64,000 nt of DNA. Source: Domibacillus sp. PGB-M46. GTDB taxonomy: Bacteria > Bacillota > Bacilli > Bacillales > Domibacillaceae. The notes below the pieces were generated by a model, which did no database searches, was not told the DNA's origin, and saw only the letters and a list, made by a program, of their open reading frames with translations. The position numbers were made by a program, and so were the translations under genes. The stretch covers positions 62,001 to 126,000 of the forward strand of contig NZ_JAKGCR010000008.1 of NCBI RefSeq assembly GCF_022668875.1. Direction: 5' to 3'. Every line of letters begins with the position of its first letter. Position 1 is the first letter of the stretch. This document shows positions 46,455-53,773 of this stretch, in pieces.

Positions 46455-46922
46455 TTATTTTCCGGCTTCTTTGTAGTTTAAAAAAGCTCTTAAAAAGGAA
46501 GAAATAGGGGGGAAAGCAAGGATTATGCTGCGCCAAATGAAAAAAAGCAGCCCGGCTGTATGCATCGTCCGGTTTCCTTTTCGTATAAAAAGAAGCCTGC
46601 CGATAATGTGATCATCTGTAACAGGAGTATCTGCACCTAAATTGGTGTCTCCTTTAAAAAGATAACGTATATACCGGCTGTTCTTTTTTACTCCTAAAAA
46701 TCGATGAGCGACTAATCGATGATCTGCTGCTTGAAATAAAACAACGTCTCCTTTTTCCAGTTCCGATGTTTCACATACCACAAATCGGCATATGTTTCCC
46801 TTTTTAATAAGCGGAAACATGCTGGTGCCATCTGCCGGCAGATCGATCCAGCCGTTTTTTTGAATGGATTTTTTCACTGCATAAACGGCATGCTCATTCC
46901 CTCTCATAATCAACCAGCTCAC
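46455..46922 (-). CDS. S26 signal peptidase-like protein (RiPP cluster 2)
   Basis: 155 aa. The serine is in LPADGTSMFPLIKKGN, and the Lys dyad lies in IRYLFKGDTNLGADTPV, as in type I (SipW-like/S26) signal peptidases. A hydrophobic C-terminal segment (TAGLLFFIWRSIILAF) anchors it in the membrane. The start is uncertain: GTG at 46922 or ATG at 46907 (MRGNEHAVYAV), both inside the end of the PqqD-like gene, so the two are translationally coupled. In this cluster it replaces the B2 leader protease of lasso pathways and probably removes the leader of the cluster peptide. Confidence 0.8.
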   Translation of the reverse strand: MSWLIMRGNEHAVYAVKKSIQKNGWIDLPADGTSMFPLIKKGNICRFVVCETSELEKGDVVLFQAADHRLVAHRFLGVKKNSRYIRYLFKGDTNLGADTPVTDDHIIGRLLFIRKGNRTMHTAGLLFFIWRSIILAFPPISSFLRAFLNYKEAGK

Positions 46923-47163
46923 AGCGGCTCAAGTGTGCCAGAAACTCCTCAATATCCGCTTCGACAGCCCTTCCCTGCGTATCGTATTCCTTCATAACAG
47001 CCTGTGCAATCGATTCGGGTGTTTGTTTGTCACGCAGCAATTCCCAGCAAAACCCGCCCACTTCATTAATAGTCGTAACCGTATATTGCTCCATATTTAA
47101 AATAATCCATTCACCATCAAGCTCAACTGCATCTGCTTCACTTTTACGCACATACGTTGTCAT
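46894..47163 (-). CDS. PqqD-like RRE protein (RiPP cluster 2)
   Basis: 89 aa from ATG at 47163 (MTTYVRKSEADAVELDGEWI). Winged-helix PqqD fold: a short beta hairpin (WIILNMEQYTVTTINEVGGF) followed by helices (CWELLRDKQTPESIAQAVMK, DIEEFLAHLSRCELV). PqqD-like domains are RiPP recognition elements that bind the leader peptide. It overlaps the kinase gene by 4 bp and the S26 gene by 14-29 bp. It is the equivalent of B1 at 51852-52154. Confidence 0.82.
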   Translation of the reverse strand: MTTYVRKSEADAVELDGEWIILNMEQYTVTTINEVGGFCWELLRDKQTPESIAQAVMKEYDTQGRAVEADIEEFLAHLSRCELVDYERE

Positions 47164-47942
47164 GACGAAATCAGCTCCCAAAAGGTATTATTTTTTTGAA
47201 AATACAAATCATATACCGCACTGTGCTCTACTAATCGTTTTAATAAAAAAAGAATTGATGCCGCTTCTTCCTTTTTGTGAGGCCAGTAGAAAACTTTGTC
47301 CATCAGCTGCAAAAGAGCGTCTGATTTTTTCACTTCCACTCTTTTATTCGTTAACGATTGATGCAGCAGATGAATACTTTCAAGAGGTACCATTTCTTCT
47401 GTCCCGCTTGCCCGCAATTCACTGCGAAAAGGAGAGTCATATACGATCACACTGTCCTTCGTAATTTTAACAATGGTTGCTTCATCAGAAAGAAGGGTGC
47501 GCGGACAGGATAATTGGGCCGCGGTTGATTTCCCGGCCCCGGAACGGCCTGAAAAAAGGTGGGCTCTTTGCCCGTCGACCACACAAGACGAATGAATGAG
47601 CAGCCCCCAATTGTGATGAACGATATAAGAGCTGTAAAAATTCATCAATGCATGTTTTAAAGCAAGCTCATCATGCACAAAAAGGGCTGCCCGCTTGAAA
47701 TCAGGCTGCACTTGAAGCTGGTAATCCGCTCGCGTGAAGGAAATAAACGCTTCGCTTTCTTTCACGTTTACTTCGTAATCTTGAAATGGGACTCCATAGC
47801 CGTCCTTAATTGTCATTTCAATATCTGGTTGTTGGCTTGGATGAAAGGAGGGAAAATCTTTTGACAAAGCAGCCAGGACTTGGCTGGAGCAGCTGTTAAT
47901 CTGAATGTGATGATCGCCAATTTTGGTTTGAAAGATATTCAC
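47160..47942 (-). CDS. HPr kinase-like protein (RiPP cluster 2)
   Basis: 260 aa, starting at GTG (MNIFQTKIGDHHIQINSC) behind GAAGGAGAA. ATP site FSGRSGAGKSTAAQL; a His in WGLLIHSSCVVDGQ and an Asp in RTLLSDEATIV line up with the catalytic residues of the kinase in lasso cluster 1 (LHGSV, LLSDD). It has no N-terminal HPr-recognition part, so it is not the cellular HPrK/P; homologues phosphorylate a serine of the peptide in paeninodin-type pathways. Here it probably modifies the peptide of 48021-48212, which has two serines near the leader and none in its tail. Confidence 0.78.
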   Translation of the reverse strand: MNIFQTKIGDHHIQINSCSSQVLAALSKDFPSFHPSQQPDIEMTIKDGYGVPFQDYEVNVKESEAFISFTRADYQLQVQPDFKRAALFVHDELALKHALMNFYSSYIVHHNWGLLIHSSCVVDGQRAHLFSGRSGAGKSTAAQLSCPRTLLSDEATIVKITKDSVIVYDSPFRSELRASGTEEMVPLESIHLLHQSLTNKRVEVKKSDALLQLMDKVFYWPHKKEEAASILFLLKRLVEHSAVYDLYFQKNNTFWELISS

Positions 47943-47968
47943 GGCTATTCTCCTTCTTCAATGCTTGG

Positions 47969-48007
47969 AACAAGCAAGTAATGGAAGATCACCATTACTT
48001 GCTTGTT
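47969..48007 (-). other. Perfect hairpin between peptide gene and kinase gene
   Basis: AACAAGCAAGTAATGG / CCATTACTTGCTTGTT, a perfect 16-bp stem with a 7-base loop, 14 bp after the peptide stop. On the operon strand there is no T-run after it, so it is more likely an mRNA stabiliser or partial attenuator that raises the peptide level relative to the enzymes than a full terminator. Confidence 0.7.
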
Positions 48008-48020
48008 TTTGTTAGTAATT

Positions 48021-48212
48021 TTACTTATTTCCTTTTCCTGGTTCACCCGCCCCGCCTGGCGTCGGGTTTGGATTATTCGGCGGCCAGTTTACTCCATCAT
48101 TTCCTGTACCCGGATGTTTTAAATTTCCTTTCCCCGGATTCCAGCTTTGAGCGGTTTCAAATTGAACGGCTAGATGAGAAAGCACATGGGGTGCGTTGTA
48201 TCCCTTTTTCAT
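48021..48212 (-). CDS. RiPP precursor-like peptide (63 aa) of cluster 2
   Basis: 63 aa, ATG behind a strong AAGGAGGTG. The N-terminal part MKKGYNAPHVLSHLAVQFET has a Y-x-x-P-x-V element, the RRE-binding motif type of lasso leaders. The remainder (AQSWNPGKGNLKHPGTGNDG, VNWPPNNPNPTPGGAGEPGK) is rich in Gly, Pro and Asn with no Cys, and PGKGN occurs twice. A lasso ring is unlikely: the region after the leader lacks an Asp/Glu at the right place and the cluster has no cyclase. The end of the leader is unknown; FETAQS is a possible cut region. It is the first gene of the operon ending at 42436. Confidence 0.75.
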   Translation of the reverse strand: MKKGYNAPHVLSHLAVQFETAQSWNPGKGNLKHPGTGNDGVNWPPNNPNPTPGGAGEPGKGNK

Positions 48213-48238
48213 TTGTTCACCTCCTTCCCAACCATATC

Positions 48239-48254
48239 GTTCTTTTTAAAGAAC
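48239..48254. promoter_or_regulatory. Palindromic operator site, copy 1
   Basis: GTTCTTTTTAAAGAAC. With flanking C and G the arms extend to 8 bp (CGTTCTTT / AAAGAACG). It lies in the leader of the peptide gene, 10 bp before the ribosome binding site, and is followed by a further half-site. The same 16-bp element recurs at 48332 and, in variants, upstream of the lasso cluster. Confidence 0.65.
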
Positions 48255-48314
48255 GAAAAGAACATACTTATCCTATATGCAAAGAAATTTGGTAGATCTC
48301 TTAATAATAATATT

Positions 48315-48343
48315 ATTATAATCGATAATTAGTTCTTTTTAAA
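48315..48343 (-). promoter_or_regulatory. Promoter of the RiPP-like operon 2
   Basis: On the minus strand a perfect -10 TATAAT (48320-48315) with TTTAAA 17 bp upstream at -35 (48343-48338). The -35 hexamer is the centre of the palindromic operator at 48332-48347. An AT-only palindrome (AATAATATTATT) covers the -10 area. Confidence 0.6.
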
Positions 48344-48347
48344 GAAC
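48332..48347. promoter_or_regulatory. Palindromic operator site, copy 2
   Basis: GTTCTTTTTAAAGAAC, identical to copy 1 (centre to centre 93 bp). It covers the -35 element of the operon 2 promoter and lies 4 bp past the stop of the lasso ABC exporter gene. Confidence 0.65.
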
Positions 48348-48350
48348 ATT

Positions 48351-50150
48351 TTATCCTTGCTTGATCACCGCTGCCTGGCTGCTTAACAGCTTGCTGAAGA
48401 CTTTATTTTTTTCCTGTGAAAGCTGGCTGAATGCCCCCTGCTGGACAACCTCGCCTTTTTCCAGCACGATCACTTGATCAGCATTCCGTATCGTTGACAG
48501 CCGATGGGCAATGACAATGATCGTCATTTTTCCTTTTAGCCGCTCAATCGCTTCCTGGATTCTCGCTTCATTTTCCGTGTCCAGCGCACTCGTGGCTTCA
48601 TCCAGCACCAGAATAGATGGCTTACGTAAAATCGCCCGTGCCAGCACAATTCGCTGCCGCTCTCCGCCTGAAAGCTTAATCCCCCGGTCACCAATGATCG
48701 TATCAAGTCCTTGCGGAAGATTCCGGACAAAATCCGCTGCAGATGCAAACACCAGTGCTTCCCACATTTGCTCCTCCCCTGCTTCCGGTACAACGAGCTG
48801 CAGGTTCTCCCGAATACTCGTATTAAACAGAAACGGGTCCTGTGCCACATAACTGACGGACTTTCTTAAAGAAAGCACATTTTCTGCCGAAAGCGGAATG
48901 CCGTCAACGAGCACCTGACCGGACTCCGGCTTGTTCAAGCCCATTAACAAATCAATTAAAGTACTTTTCCCGGCACCAGAGCGGCCGACTACAGCAGTCA
49001 TTTGATTGGCGGGAAGAAAAATAGAAATATCTTTTAACGTTGGAACTGCTTCCTTTGCTGTATAACGAAAATTCACATATCGACATTCTATTCCTTGCAG
49101 AACAGGGATTGGTTCAATTGCTTCCATAGTACCTTCATATTCTTTTGCTTTTCTGCATTCATGCTGTAATGCTTTCACAGCTTTAAAGGAAGGAATAGTT
49201 GAGGCAATTTGTTCAAGGGAAGATTGAATACCTGCTACTTTTGGCCATAGCCTTGAGAAAATGAGGATGATTAACATAAGCTGAGCTGCCTGGGCATTAA
49301 AAAGTTCTATCACCATGAAAATGAAAGCTGCCATCAAAATAGAAGAAGCTATTTTGTAATGTACCTGTGAAGTCGTTTTTAACTTGATATAATCTACTTG
49401 TTCTATATATAATTTTTCAGTTATAGAGTGAAACCAATTCATTCTTGATTCTTCTAAGGTGTTGCTTTTAATATCTTTGATCCCATTAATCTGGTCAGTC
49501 ATTCCTGAAAGAAAGCTTTTTCCTAACTCCACATTTCTGCTTCCTAGCTCTAGAGATTTTTTTAGAAATTTTCTATTTAAAAGAACGATCATAAGGCCAG
49601 ATACAAGAACAAAAGCAGTAATAGCAGGAGACAGACAAAAAGCGAGAATAATTTGAATGAAGGTAAAAACAAGAGAAGCGATAAACTGTAGAAAGGCATT
49701 TGTCGCGCCGCTCGTACGAGTAACTTCTGTTAACATTAAATTAATTAGATCTGATTTTCTTTTCTTTATAAAGAAATTCCAGTTGGCATGCAGTAAAGTG
49801 CGGTACGTTTCTACACGCAGGTGTTTCAAAAAGCCATTTTGGATAGTTGCGTTTTGTATAGTAATATGTCGCTGAAGTAAATTTTGACCGATTACCAAGA
49901 AAACATAAGTCCCTAATATAAGAGGCAAGCCAACTGAAGCCGGAAAATCTTTCAAAAAAGCGAACAGAGGAGAGATTGGCGTTTTACCTGCATCTAAGCT
50001 TACTAAACCAGTCATGCTGAGCATCGGTATCAGTAATAGAAGACCTATGCTTTCAAACAAACCGATAAATGTCATCATTAGGAGATTTATATAAAGCATT
50101 TTTCCTGCATATGAATGAATCTGTCTCAAAAAATAAAACATGTCTTTCAT
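48351..50150 (-). CDS. ABC exporter, lasso peptide D protein
   Basis: 599 aa: six transmembrane helices in the first 320 residues, then an ATPase domain with Walker A VVGRSGAGKSTLIDLLMGLN, signature IKLSGGERQRIVLARAILRK and Walker B ILVLDEATSALDTEN. No peptidase domain. It is the last gene of the lasso cluster and should export (and give immunity to) the lasso peptide. ATG behind AGGAGG. It ends just before the operators of the second cluster, with no terminator between. Confidence 0.88.
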   Translation of the reverse strand: MKDMFYFLRQIHSYAGKMLYINLLMMTFIGLFESIGLLLLIPMLSMTGLVSLDAGKTPISPLFAFLKDFPASVGLPLILGTYVFLVIGQNLLQRHITIQNATIQNGFLKHLRVETYRTLLHANWNFFIKKRKSDLINLMLTEVTRTSGATNAFLQFIASLVFTFIQIILAFCLSPAITAFVLVSGLMIVLLNRKFLKKSLELGSRNVELGKSFLSGMTDQINGIKDIKSNTLEESRMNWFHSITEKLYIEQVDYIKLKTTSQVHYKIASSILMAAFIFMVIELFNAQAAQLMLIILIFSRLWPKVAGIQSSLEQIASTIPSFKAVKALQHECRKAKEYEGTMEAIEPIPVLQGIECRYVNFRYTAKEAVPTLKDISIFLPANQMTAVVGRSGAGKSTLIDLLMGLNKPESGQVLVDGIPLSAENVLSLRKSVSYVAQDPFLFNTSIRENLQLVVPEAGEEQMWEALVFASAADFVRNLPQGLDTIIGDRGIKLSGGERQRIVLARAILRKPSILVLDEATSALDTENEARIQEAIERLKGKMTIIVIAHRLSTIRNADQVIVLEKGEVVQQGAFSQLSQEKNKVFSKLLSSQAAVIKQG

Positions 50151-50162
50151 TAGTAAATCCTC

Positions 50163-51347
50163 CTAAGACAAGGCGGGTTTCCTTGTTTTTCTCCAGACCC
50201 ACAAAAAAGGCCGCAAAGGGAAATATAAAAAATGAAGGTGACTGGGTAAAGGTAATACTTCAGCATCTTCTGGATAAGGGTGAAGAAAACTTAAAATGAA
50301 TATGAACTTTCTTCTCTTTGATTTTAAAGAAAATAGGTGACGCCGGTGGTACCGGTCTACGTGTGCAGGAAGGTCATCTGCATGTAAGTTGATCATAGAT
50401 TGATAATAAAAGATAGCTTCTTGAGCCAGTTTCTTAGAAGATTTCTGGTCTAGAAACGGTGCAAACTGCTGCTTTCGTGTTGTGCCGAGCAATTCCATGG
50501 ATAAAAGGATTGCCTGGCCTCCGACTTGGAGATACTGATACTTTTTTAGCAAGCTGTAGACCCGATCCCATTCTAATTCCTGCTGAAGCAGCTGGTGAAT
50601 GTCAATGAGCCAGCGAAGCCTTGACCACCCGTGCCGGGCACCATGCGAAACAAGAAAAAAGAAAAGATCCTCTTTTGATAAAATATAAACAGATTCTCCT
50701 AGAGGGCTTTGTCTTCTTCGCTCCCATAATTCTTGAAATGATTGTTCTTTTGCAGGGCCTTCATGCAAACGCCAGTGAATTTCAACCTTAACTTTTTTTT
50801 GCGGATGAACATATGTAACGTGCCGATGTCTCCATTTCCAATCGTTAAGCACCGACTTAAAATCATAATCTTTTTCGTACCCCATATTTTTCATCAGCTC
50901 TTCAGCTTTTTCAATATCTTTAATTGGAACAAGAACATCCGCATCATTTGATGTTCGAAGTGATAACTCTCCGTAAAGGTCTTGAGCTACTACTGGGCCC
51001 TTCAAACATAGGAGCTGTATTCCAGCTTTCTCAAACTCCTTGCATACCGTGTCCATTTCTGCGCTTAAATACAGCATCCTGAAAGTATTGAATTGATAAT
51101 CTTGATGAATCTCTTGTTGGACACTTTCAGGGATAACTGCACTGTCAAATTTCTTTAGTGTATGAAAGAGCAAAGGGTATACCCGATGATGTTTTGCCTG
51201 CTCGATAAAAAGTGCCCAGTCAATGCCTGTAAAACTTATTGGACGGTTTCTTTGCGCCTGCTCTTGTTTTTTGCGGTTTAATAAGTCAAGGATAAGACGC
51301 AGCTCTTTCGGTATGCCTGTCAAATTAAGAGTAAGATCTTTGCTCAT
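50163..51347 (-). CDS. Nucleotidyltransferase-like protein (lasso cluster)
   Basis: 394 aa NTF-family protein. The active-site region is LRTSNDADVLVPIKDIEKAE (D-x-D) and the third acidic residue follows in VKVEIHWRLHEGP. It overlaps the B2 gene by 4 bp and precedes the exporter by 12 bp; ATG behind AAAGGAG. Homologues occur in paeninodin-type clusters, with unproved function, possibly a further tailoring of the phosphate placed by the kinase. About half of the sequence is similar in kind to the paralogue at 43512. Confidence 0.82.
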   Translation of the reverse strand: MSKDLTLNLTGIPKELRLILDLLNRKKQEQAQRNRPISFTGIDWALFIEQAKHHRVYPLLFHTLKKFDSAVIPESVQQEIHQDYQFNTFRMLYLSAEMDTVCKEFEKAGIQLLCLKGPVVAQDLYGELSLRTSNDADVLVPIKDIEKAEELMKNMGYEKDYDFKSVLNDWKWRHRHVTYVHPQKKVKVEIHWRLHEGPAKEQSFQELWERRRQSPLGESVYILSKEDLFFFLVSHGARHGWSRLRWLIDIHQLLQQELEWDRVYSLLKKYQYLQVGGQAILLSMELLGTTRKQQFAPFLDQKSSKKLAQEAIFYYQSMINLHADDLPAHVDRYHRRHLFSLKSKRRKFIFILSFLHPYPEDAEVLPLPSHLHFLYFPLRPFLWVWRKTRKPALS

Positions 51348-51820
51348 TGGTTTCTCCTTTTACCTTGTGATGTAACGTCTTTGGCAAACTTCCCTACTAC
51401 TGTATACTTCTCCATTCCTTCTGCGCCTGTAATATAATAAGGACCGCTGCGGAGCCAAGCGTGTGCAACCAATTCACCCGTTTTATCTCTCGCGGTACCC
51501 AAATATAAAGTGCTGTTAATTTGTCTTTTTTCAAGCATTTTCATGGCAGCTATTGCTTTTACAAGGCACTCACTTTCCCAGAAAGTATAATGACTCATAA
51601 TATGAAGAGCAGCAGAGACATTTTGTAATTCTTTTTTATTCTGTATGTTTTTTTCATAATCAGTTTCTTCCATTTGTTTCCCAAGAGAAGGCGCAACTTT
51701 GGAAAATGATTTTAATTTAAGGCAGCGTGCCCAGCCTAAATAAACAAAAGCTTCTATAAAAAGAAGTTTCATTGATATACTTAATCTATAAAAAGTGATG
51801 ATTTTTCTCAAAAACTTCAT
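51344..51820 (-). CDS. Lasso peptide leader peptidase B2
   Basis: 158 aa transglutaminase-like cysteine protease. The catalytic Cys lies in FWESECLVKAIAAMKML and the His in GELVAHAWLRSGPYYI; the third residue is in the following ITGAEGMEK region. It removes the leader before cyclisation, working with B1. AGGAGGG lies before the ATG. Order after B1 and before the nucleotidyltransferase gene is standard for split-B (B1/B2) clusters. Confidence 0.92.
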   Translation of the reverse strand: MKFLRKIITFYRLSISMKLLFIEAFVYLGWARCLKLKSFSKVAPSLGKQMEETDYEKNIQNKKELQNVSAALHIMSHYTFWESECLVKAIAAMKMLEKRQINSTLYLGTARDKTGELVAHAWLRSGPYYITGAEGMEKYTVVGKFAKDVTSQGKRRNQ

Positions 51821-51851
51821 GGGGCCCTCCTCAACTCAGAAGATAATCCTT

Positions 51852-52154
51852 TTAGCTGCTGAAATTTTTTACTTGAATTAACCCTTCCTGCATTAATTTT
51901 TCTAAAAATTCAATAACCTGGTTTTCACATTCTGATTGTTCCACCTGATAAAGAGAACATAAGGTTGAAACTAACTCCTGCACCGCCATAGGCTGTTCTA
52001 CCAACTCCCAAATGACACCGCCTAGCTGCCCCAGATTATAGTATTTCCCTTTGTCAATATTTAACATTACTTTTTCTCCGTCCATATCACTTACAAGGTT
52101 TCCAGCACTCTGGCTAACGATTAATTTTAATGAAATTGCTTGTTTGTTACTCAC
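51852..52154 (-). CDS. Lasso peptide RRE protein B1 (PqqD-like)
   Basis: 100 aa, GTG start (MSNKQAISLKLIVSQSAGNL), overlapping the end of the kinase gene by 8 bp. PqqD-like winged helix: DGEKVMLNIDKGKYYNLGQL as the beta hairpin, GGVIWELVEQPMAVQELVST then helices to the C-terminus. It binds the leader (motif W/Y-x-x-P-x-L) and presents it to B2 and the cyclase. Confidence 0.9.
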   Translation of the reverse strand: MSNKQAISLKLIVSQSAGNLVSDMDGEKVMLNIDKGKYYNLGQLGGVIWELVEQPMAVQELVSTLCSLYQVEQSECENQVIEFLEKLMQEGLIQVKNFSS

Positions 52155-53085
52155 AAACCTTTTCTCCCTTCTTTACTGCATTTAATAGTAAATCGGTTAA
52201 TTCAAAAGCTGTAAACCGTGAAACAGGTCGACTTAGTTGATAAAGATCTACTTTATTCACTAGTTTAGCTGAAGCCGCGAAATGCCACTCCATTAACCCC
52301 GATCTCCGAACAAAAGAATTGCGAAACGTATGATTAAATAACGTAAAAAAACGTTTCATGTTTTCAATACGCAGAAGCTGTGTTTCTTGATTTTTTGATT
52401 TGACTAATTCAAATACAGCTTCGAGAGGCATCGGCTCATTAATAAAATGGTCTGCAACAGGAATAGTAAACTTCGTTTCTCTTTCCGTAATAGCCTTATA
52501 CTGACTTGATTCCACTCCAAACTGGTTCAAGCTTTCCTGCCATAGTTTTTGCTGTGGATATGTTGGCAGGACCAGCGGGTTATTTTCTTCTGAAAAAGAA
52601 ACGGGAATAATATCATCACTTAACAGCTTGTACCCTTTTTTTAAAAGAGAAGCCGCAAGCGTAGATTTACCTGCACCGGAATCACCCACAATGGCATAAG
52701 CTTTTCCCTCTATCGCAATAACACTTCCGTGCAGAGGAAGTACTTTTCTTTGTAATAATATGGCTCCCATACACGTTCCCAGCACATAAAGCCGAATAGC
52801 ATCCTCGCATGATCCAGCCACTGGTGAGATGAAAATCTGGTTTCCATTTTTAATTAAAAAAATCGCTGTTCCAGGAATCTCAAACATAATAAAATTTTCT
52901 TTCACAGTCACTATATCTTCAGCAGAGCGCTCCTTAGCCCATTGAGCAGTTAAATCAGCTTTTCTAACCCATATATCTGCCTGGCCATCAGCAGTTATCA
53001 CCTGATCCAACTCTGGCAAAGGAATTTCGCTAAAAATCTTTAGCCCAAAAGCTTTATAAATATATTGTTCCTTAGTAAATATCAT
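52147..53085 (-). CDS. HPr kinase-like lasso peptide kinase
   Basis: 312 aa. ATP site AIVGDSGAGKSTLAASLLKK; catalytic His in VLPLHGSVIAIEG; Asp in YKLLSDDIIPVSF, as in HPrK-type kinases. PadeK of Paenibacillus, of this family, phosphorylates the C-terminal Ser of its lasso precursor. Both precursors of this cluster end in Ser, which fits. Translation of B1 is coupled to its end. No obvious ribosome binding site is seen before the ATG, so its expression may be low. Confidence 0.88.
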   Translation of the reverse strand: MIFTKEQYIYKAFGLKIFSEIPLPELDQVITADGQADIWVRKADLTAQWAKERSAEDIVTVKENFIMFEIPGTAIFLIKNGNQIFISPVAGSCEDAIRLYVLGTCMGAILLQRKVLPLHGSVIAIEGKAYAIVGDSGAGKSTLAASLLKKGYKLLSDDIIPVSFSEENNPLVLPTYPQQKLWQESLNQFGVESSQYKAITERETKFTIPVADHFINEPMPLEAVFELVKSKNQETQLLRIENMKRFFTLFNHTFRNSFVRRSGLMEWHFAASAKLVNKVDLYQLSRPVSRFTAFELTDLLLNAVKKGEKVCE

Positions 53086-53369
53086 AGCCGCAATTCACGC
53101 CCCTAAGTAGCCAGTCATTTTAGTGCTGCTTGCTTTCTAAATAAAAGCTTTCTTAATTACTCGGTTCTAGTTATCCATCACTTAAAATAAATTTTATAAA
53201 TCCTAAAAATTCATAACATAAGTACCGTTCCTATAATGCTAAAAAAATCCCCTATACTTTTAAAAAGATATAGGGGATTTTTAGTTAATACACTTTTATC
53301 TACAAATCATTATGCACTCAAAAAATTTAAAGTTTTGTGATTTATGCAATTTATTCGAATTTTATGTTC
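53086..53369. other. Spacer between precursor and kinase genes
   Basis: 284 bases without a gene. It contains the attenuator-like hairpin at 53243-53282; the rest is AT-rich with no clear promoter or ORF. Confidence 0.4.
53243..53282 (-). terminator. Attenuator/terminator after the lasso precursors
   Basis: AAAAATCCCCTATA / TATAGGGGATTTTT, a perfect 14-bp stem with a 12-base loop and a T-run on the minus strand. It lies between the precursors and the enzyme genes, so most transcripts should stop here and only some read on, giving excess precursor. Confidence 0.85.
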
Positions 53370-53501
53370 TTAACTAAAAGTTAGATCCTTTTTAGGTGTG
53401 TTTTCCGGAAAAGCAGCATCTGTATAATCGCCGTCTTCGCCAAGCATTGTCATTTTCACATCTAGTACTTCCAGTTCAGGTTTTGACCATTCTTTTTTCA
53501 T
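53370..53501 (-). CDS. Lasso peptide precursor A2 (paeninodin type)
   Basis: 43 aa. Leader MKKEWSKPELEVLDVKMTM, with W-x-x-P-x-L (RRE binding) and the conserved Thr two residues before the core. The core would be 24 residues beginning LGEDGDYTDAAF and ending KKDLTFS. With Leu1 as the N-terminus, Asp9 is the ring acceptor (9-residue ring). The last residue is Ser, the likely phosphorylation site. The only difference in the core from A1 is Tyr instead of Phe at position 7. Its ribosome binding site (GCAGGG) is weaker than that of A1. Confidence 0.92.
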   Translation of the reverse strand: MKKEWSKPELEVLDVKMTMLGEDGDYTDAAFPENTPKKDLTFS

Positions 53502-53626
53502 TTCATTCCCTGCTTTCAATTAAATTTTATATAACAGTAAATAATGACTAAAGGCTGCCCAAACGAGACGATCTGCAAGATTTCATATGTATGAATCCCG
53601 ACAGATTTTATAGACTACCATTTTTC

Positions 53627-53758
53627 TTAACTAAAAGTTAGATCCTTTTTAGGTGTGTTTTCTGGAAAAGCAGCATCTGTAAAATCGCCGTCTTCGCCAA
53701 GCATTGTCATTTTTACGTCTAAAATTTCAAGTTCAGGTTTTGCCCACTCTCTTTTCAT
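53627..53758 (-). CDS. Lasso peptide precursor A1 (paeninodin type)
   Basis: 43 aa, leader MKREWAKPELEILDVKMTM; core begins LGEDGDFTDAAF and has the same 24-residue length and KKDLTFS end as A2. ATG behind a perfect AAAGGAGGTG. It lies 15 bp after the cyclase gene. The two precursor genes share nearly all of their DNA, which points to a recent tandem duplication. Confidence 0.94.
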   Translation of the reverse strand: MKREWAKPELEILDVKMTMLGEDGDFTDAAFPENTPKKDLTFS

Positions 53759-53773
53759 ATTTTTCACCTCCTT

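Noticed and set aside
46455-46922. General housekeeping signal peptidase
   Set aside because: It is short, tightly coupled to the PqqD-like gene and in the peptide operon, so a dedicated role is more likely.
47160-47942. Cellular HPr kinase/phosphorylase (HprK)
   Set aside because: The protein lacks the N-terminal domain and the HprK signature, and lies in a peptide cluster.
48021-48212. Reading the cluster 2 peptide as a second lasso precursor
   Set aside because: No acidic residue in position 7-9 after any likely leader cut and no cyclase or B2 protease in its operon.
48239-48347. The palindromes near 48.25 kb as terminators
   Set aside because: They are AT-rich with short 6-8 bp arms, lack GC-rich stems, occur at promoters, and recur in the same 16-bp frame upstream of the lasso cluster.
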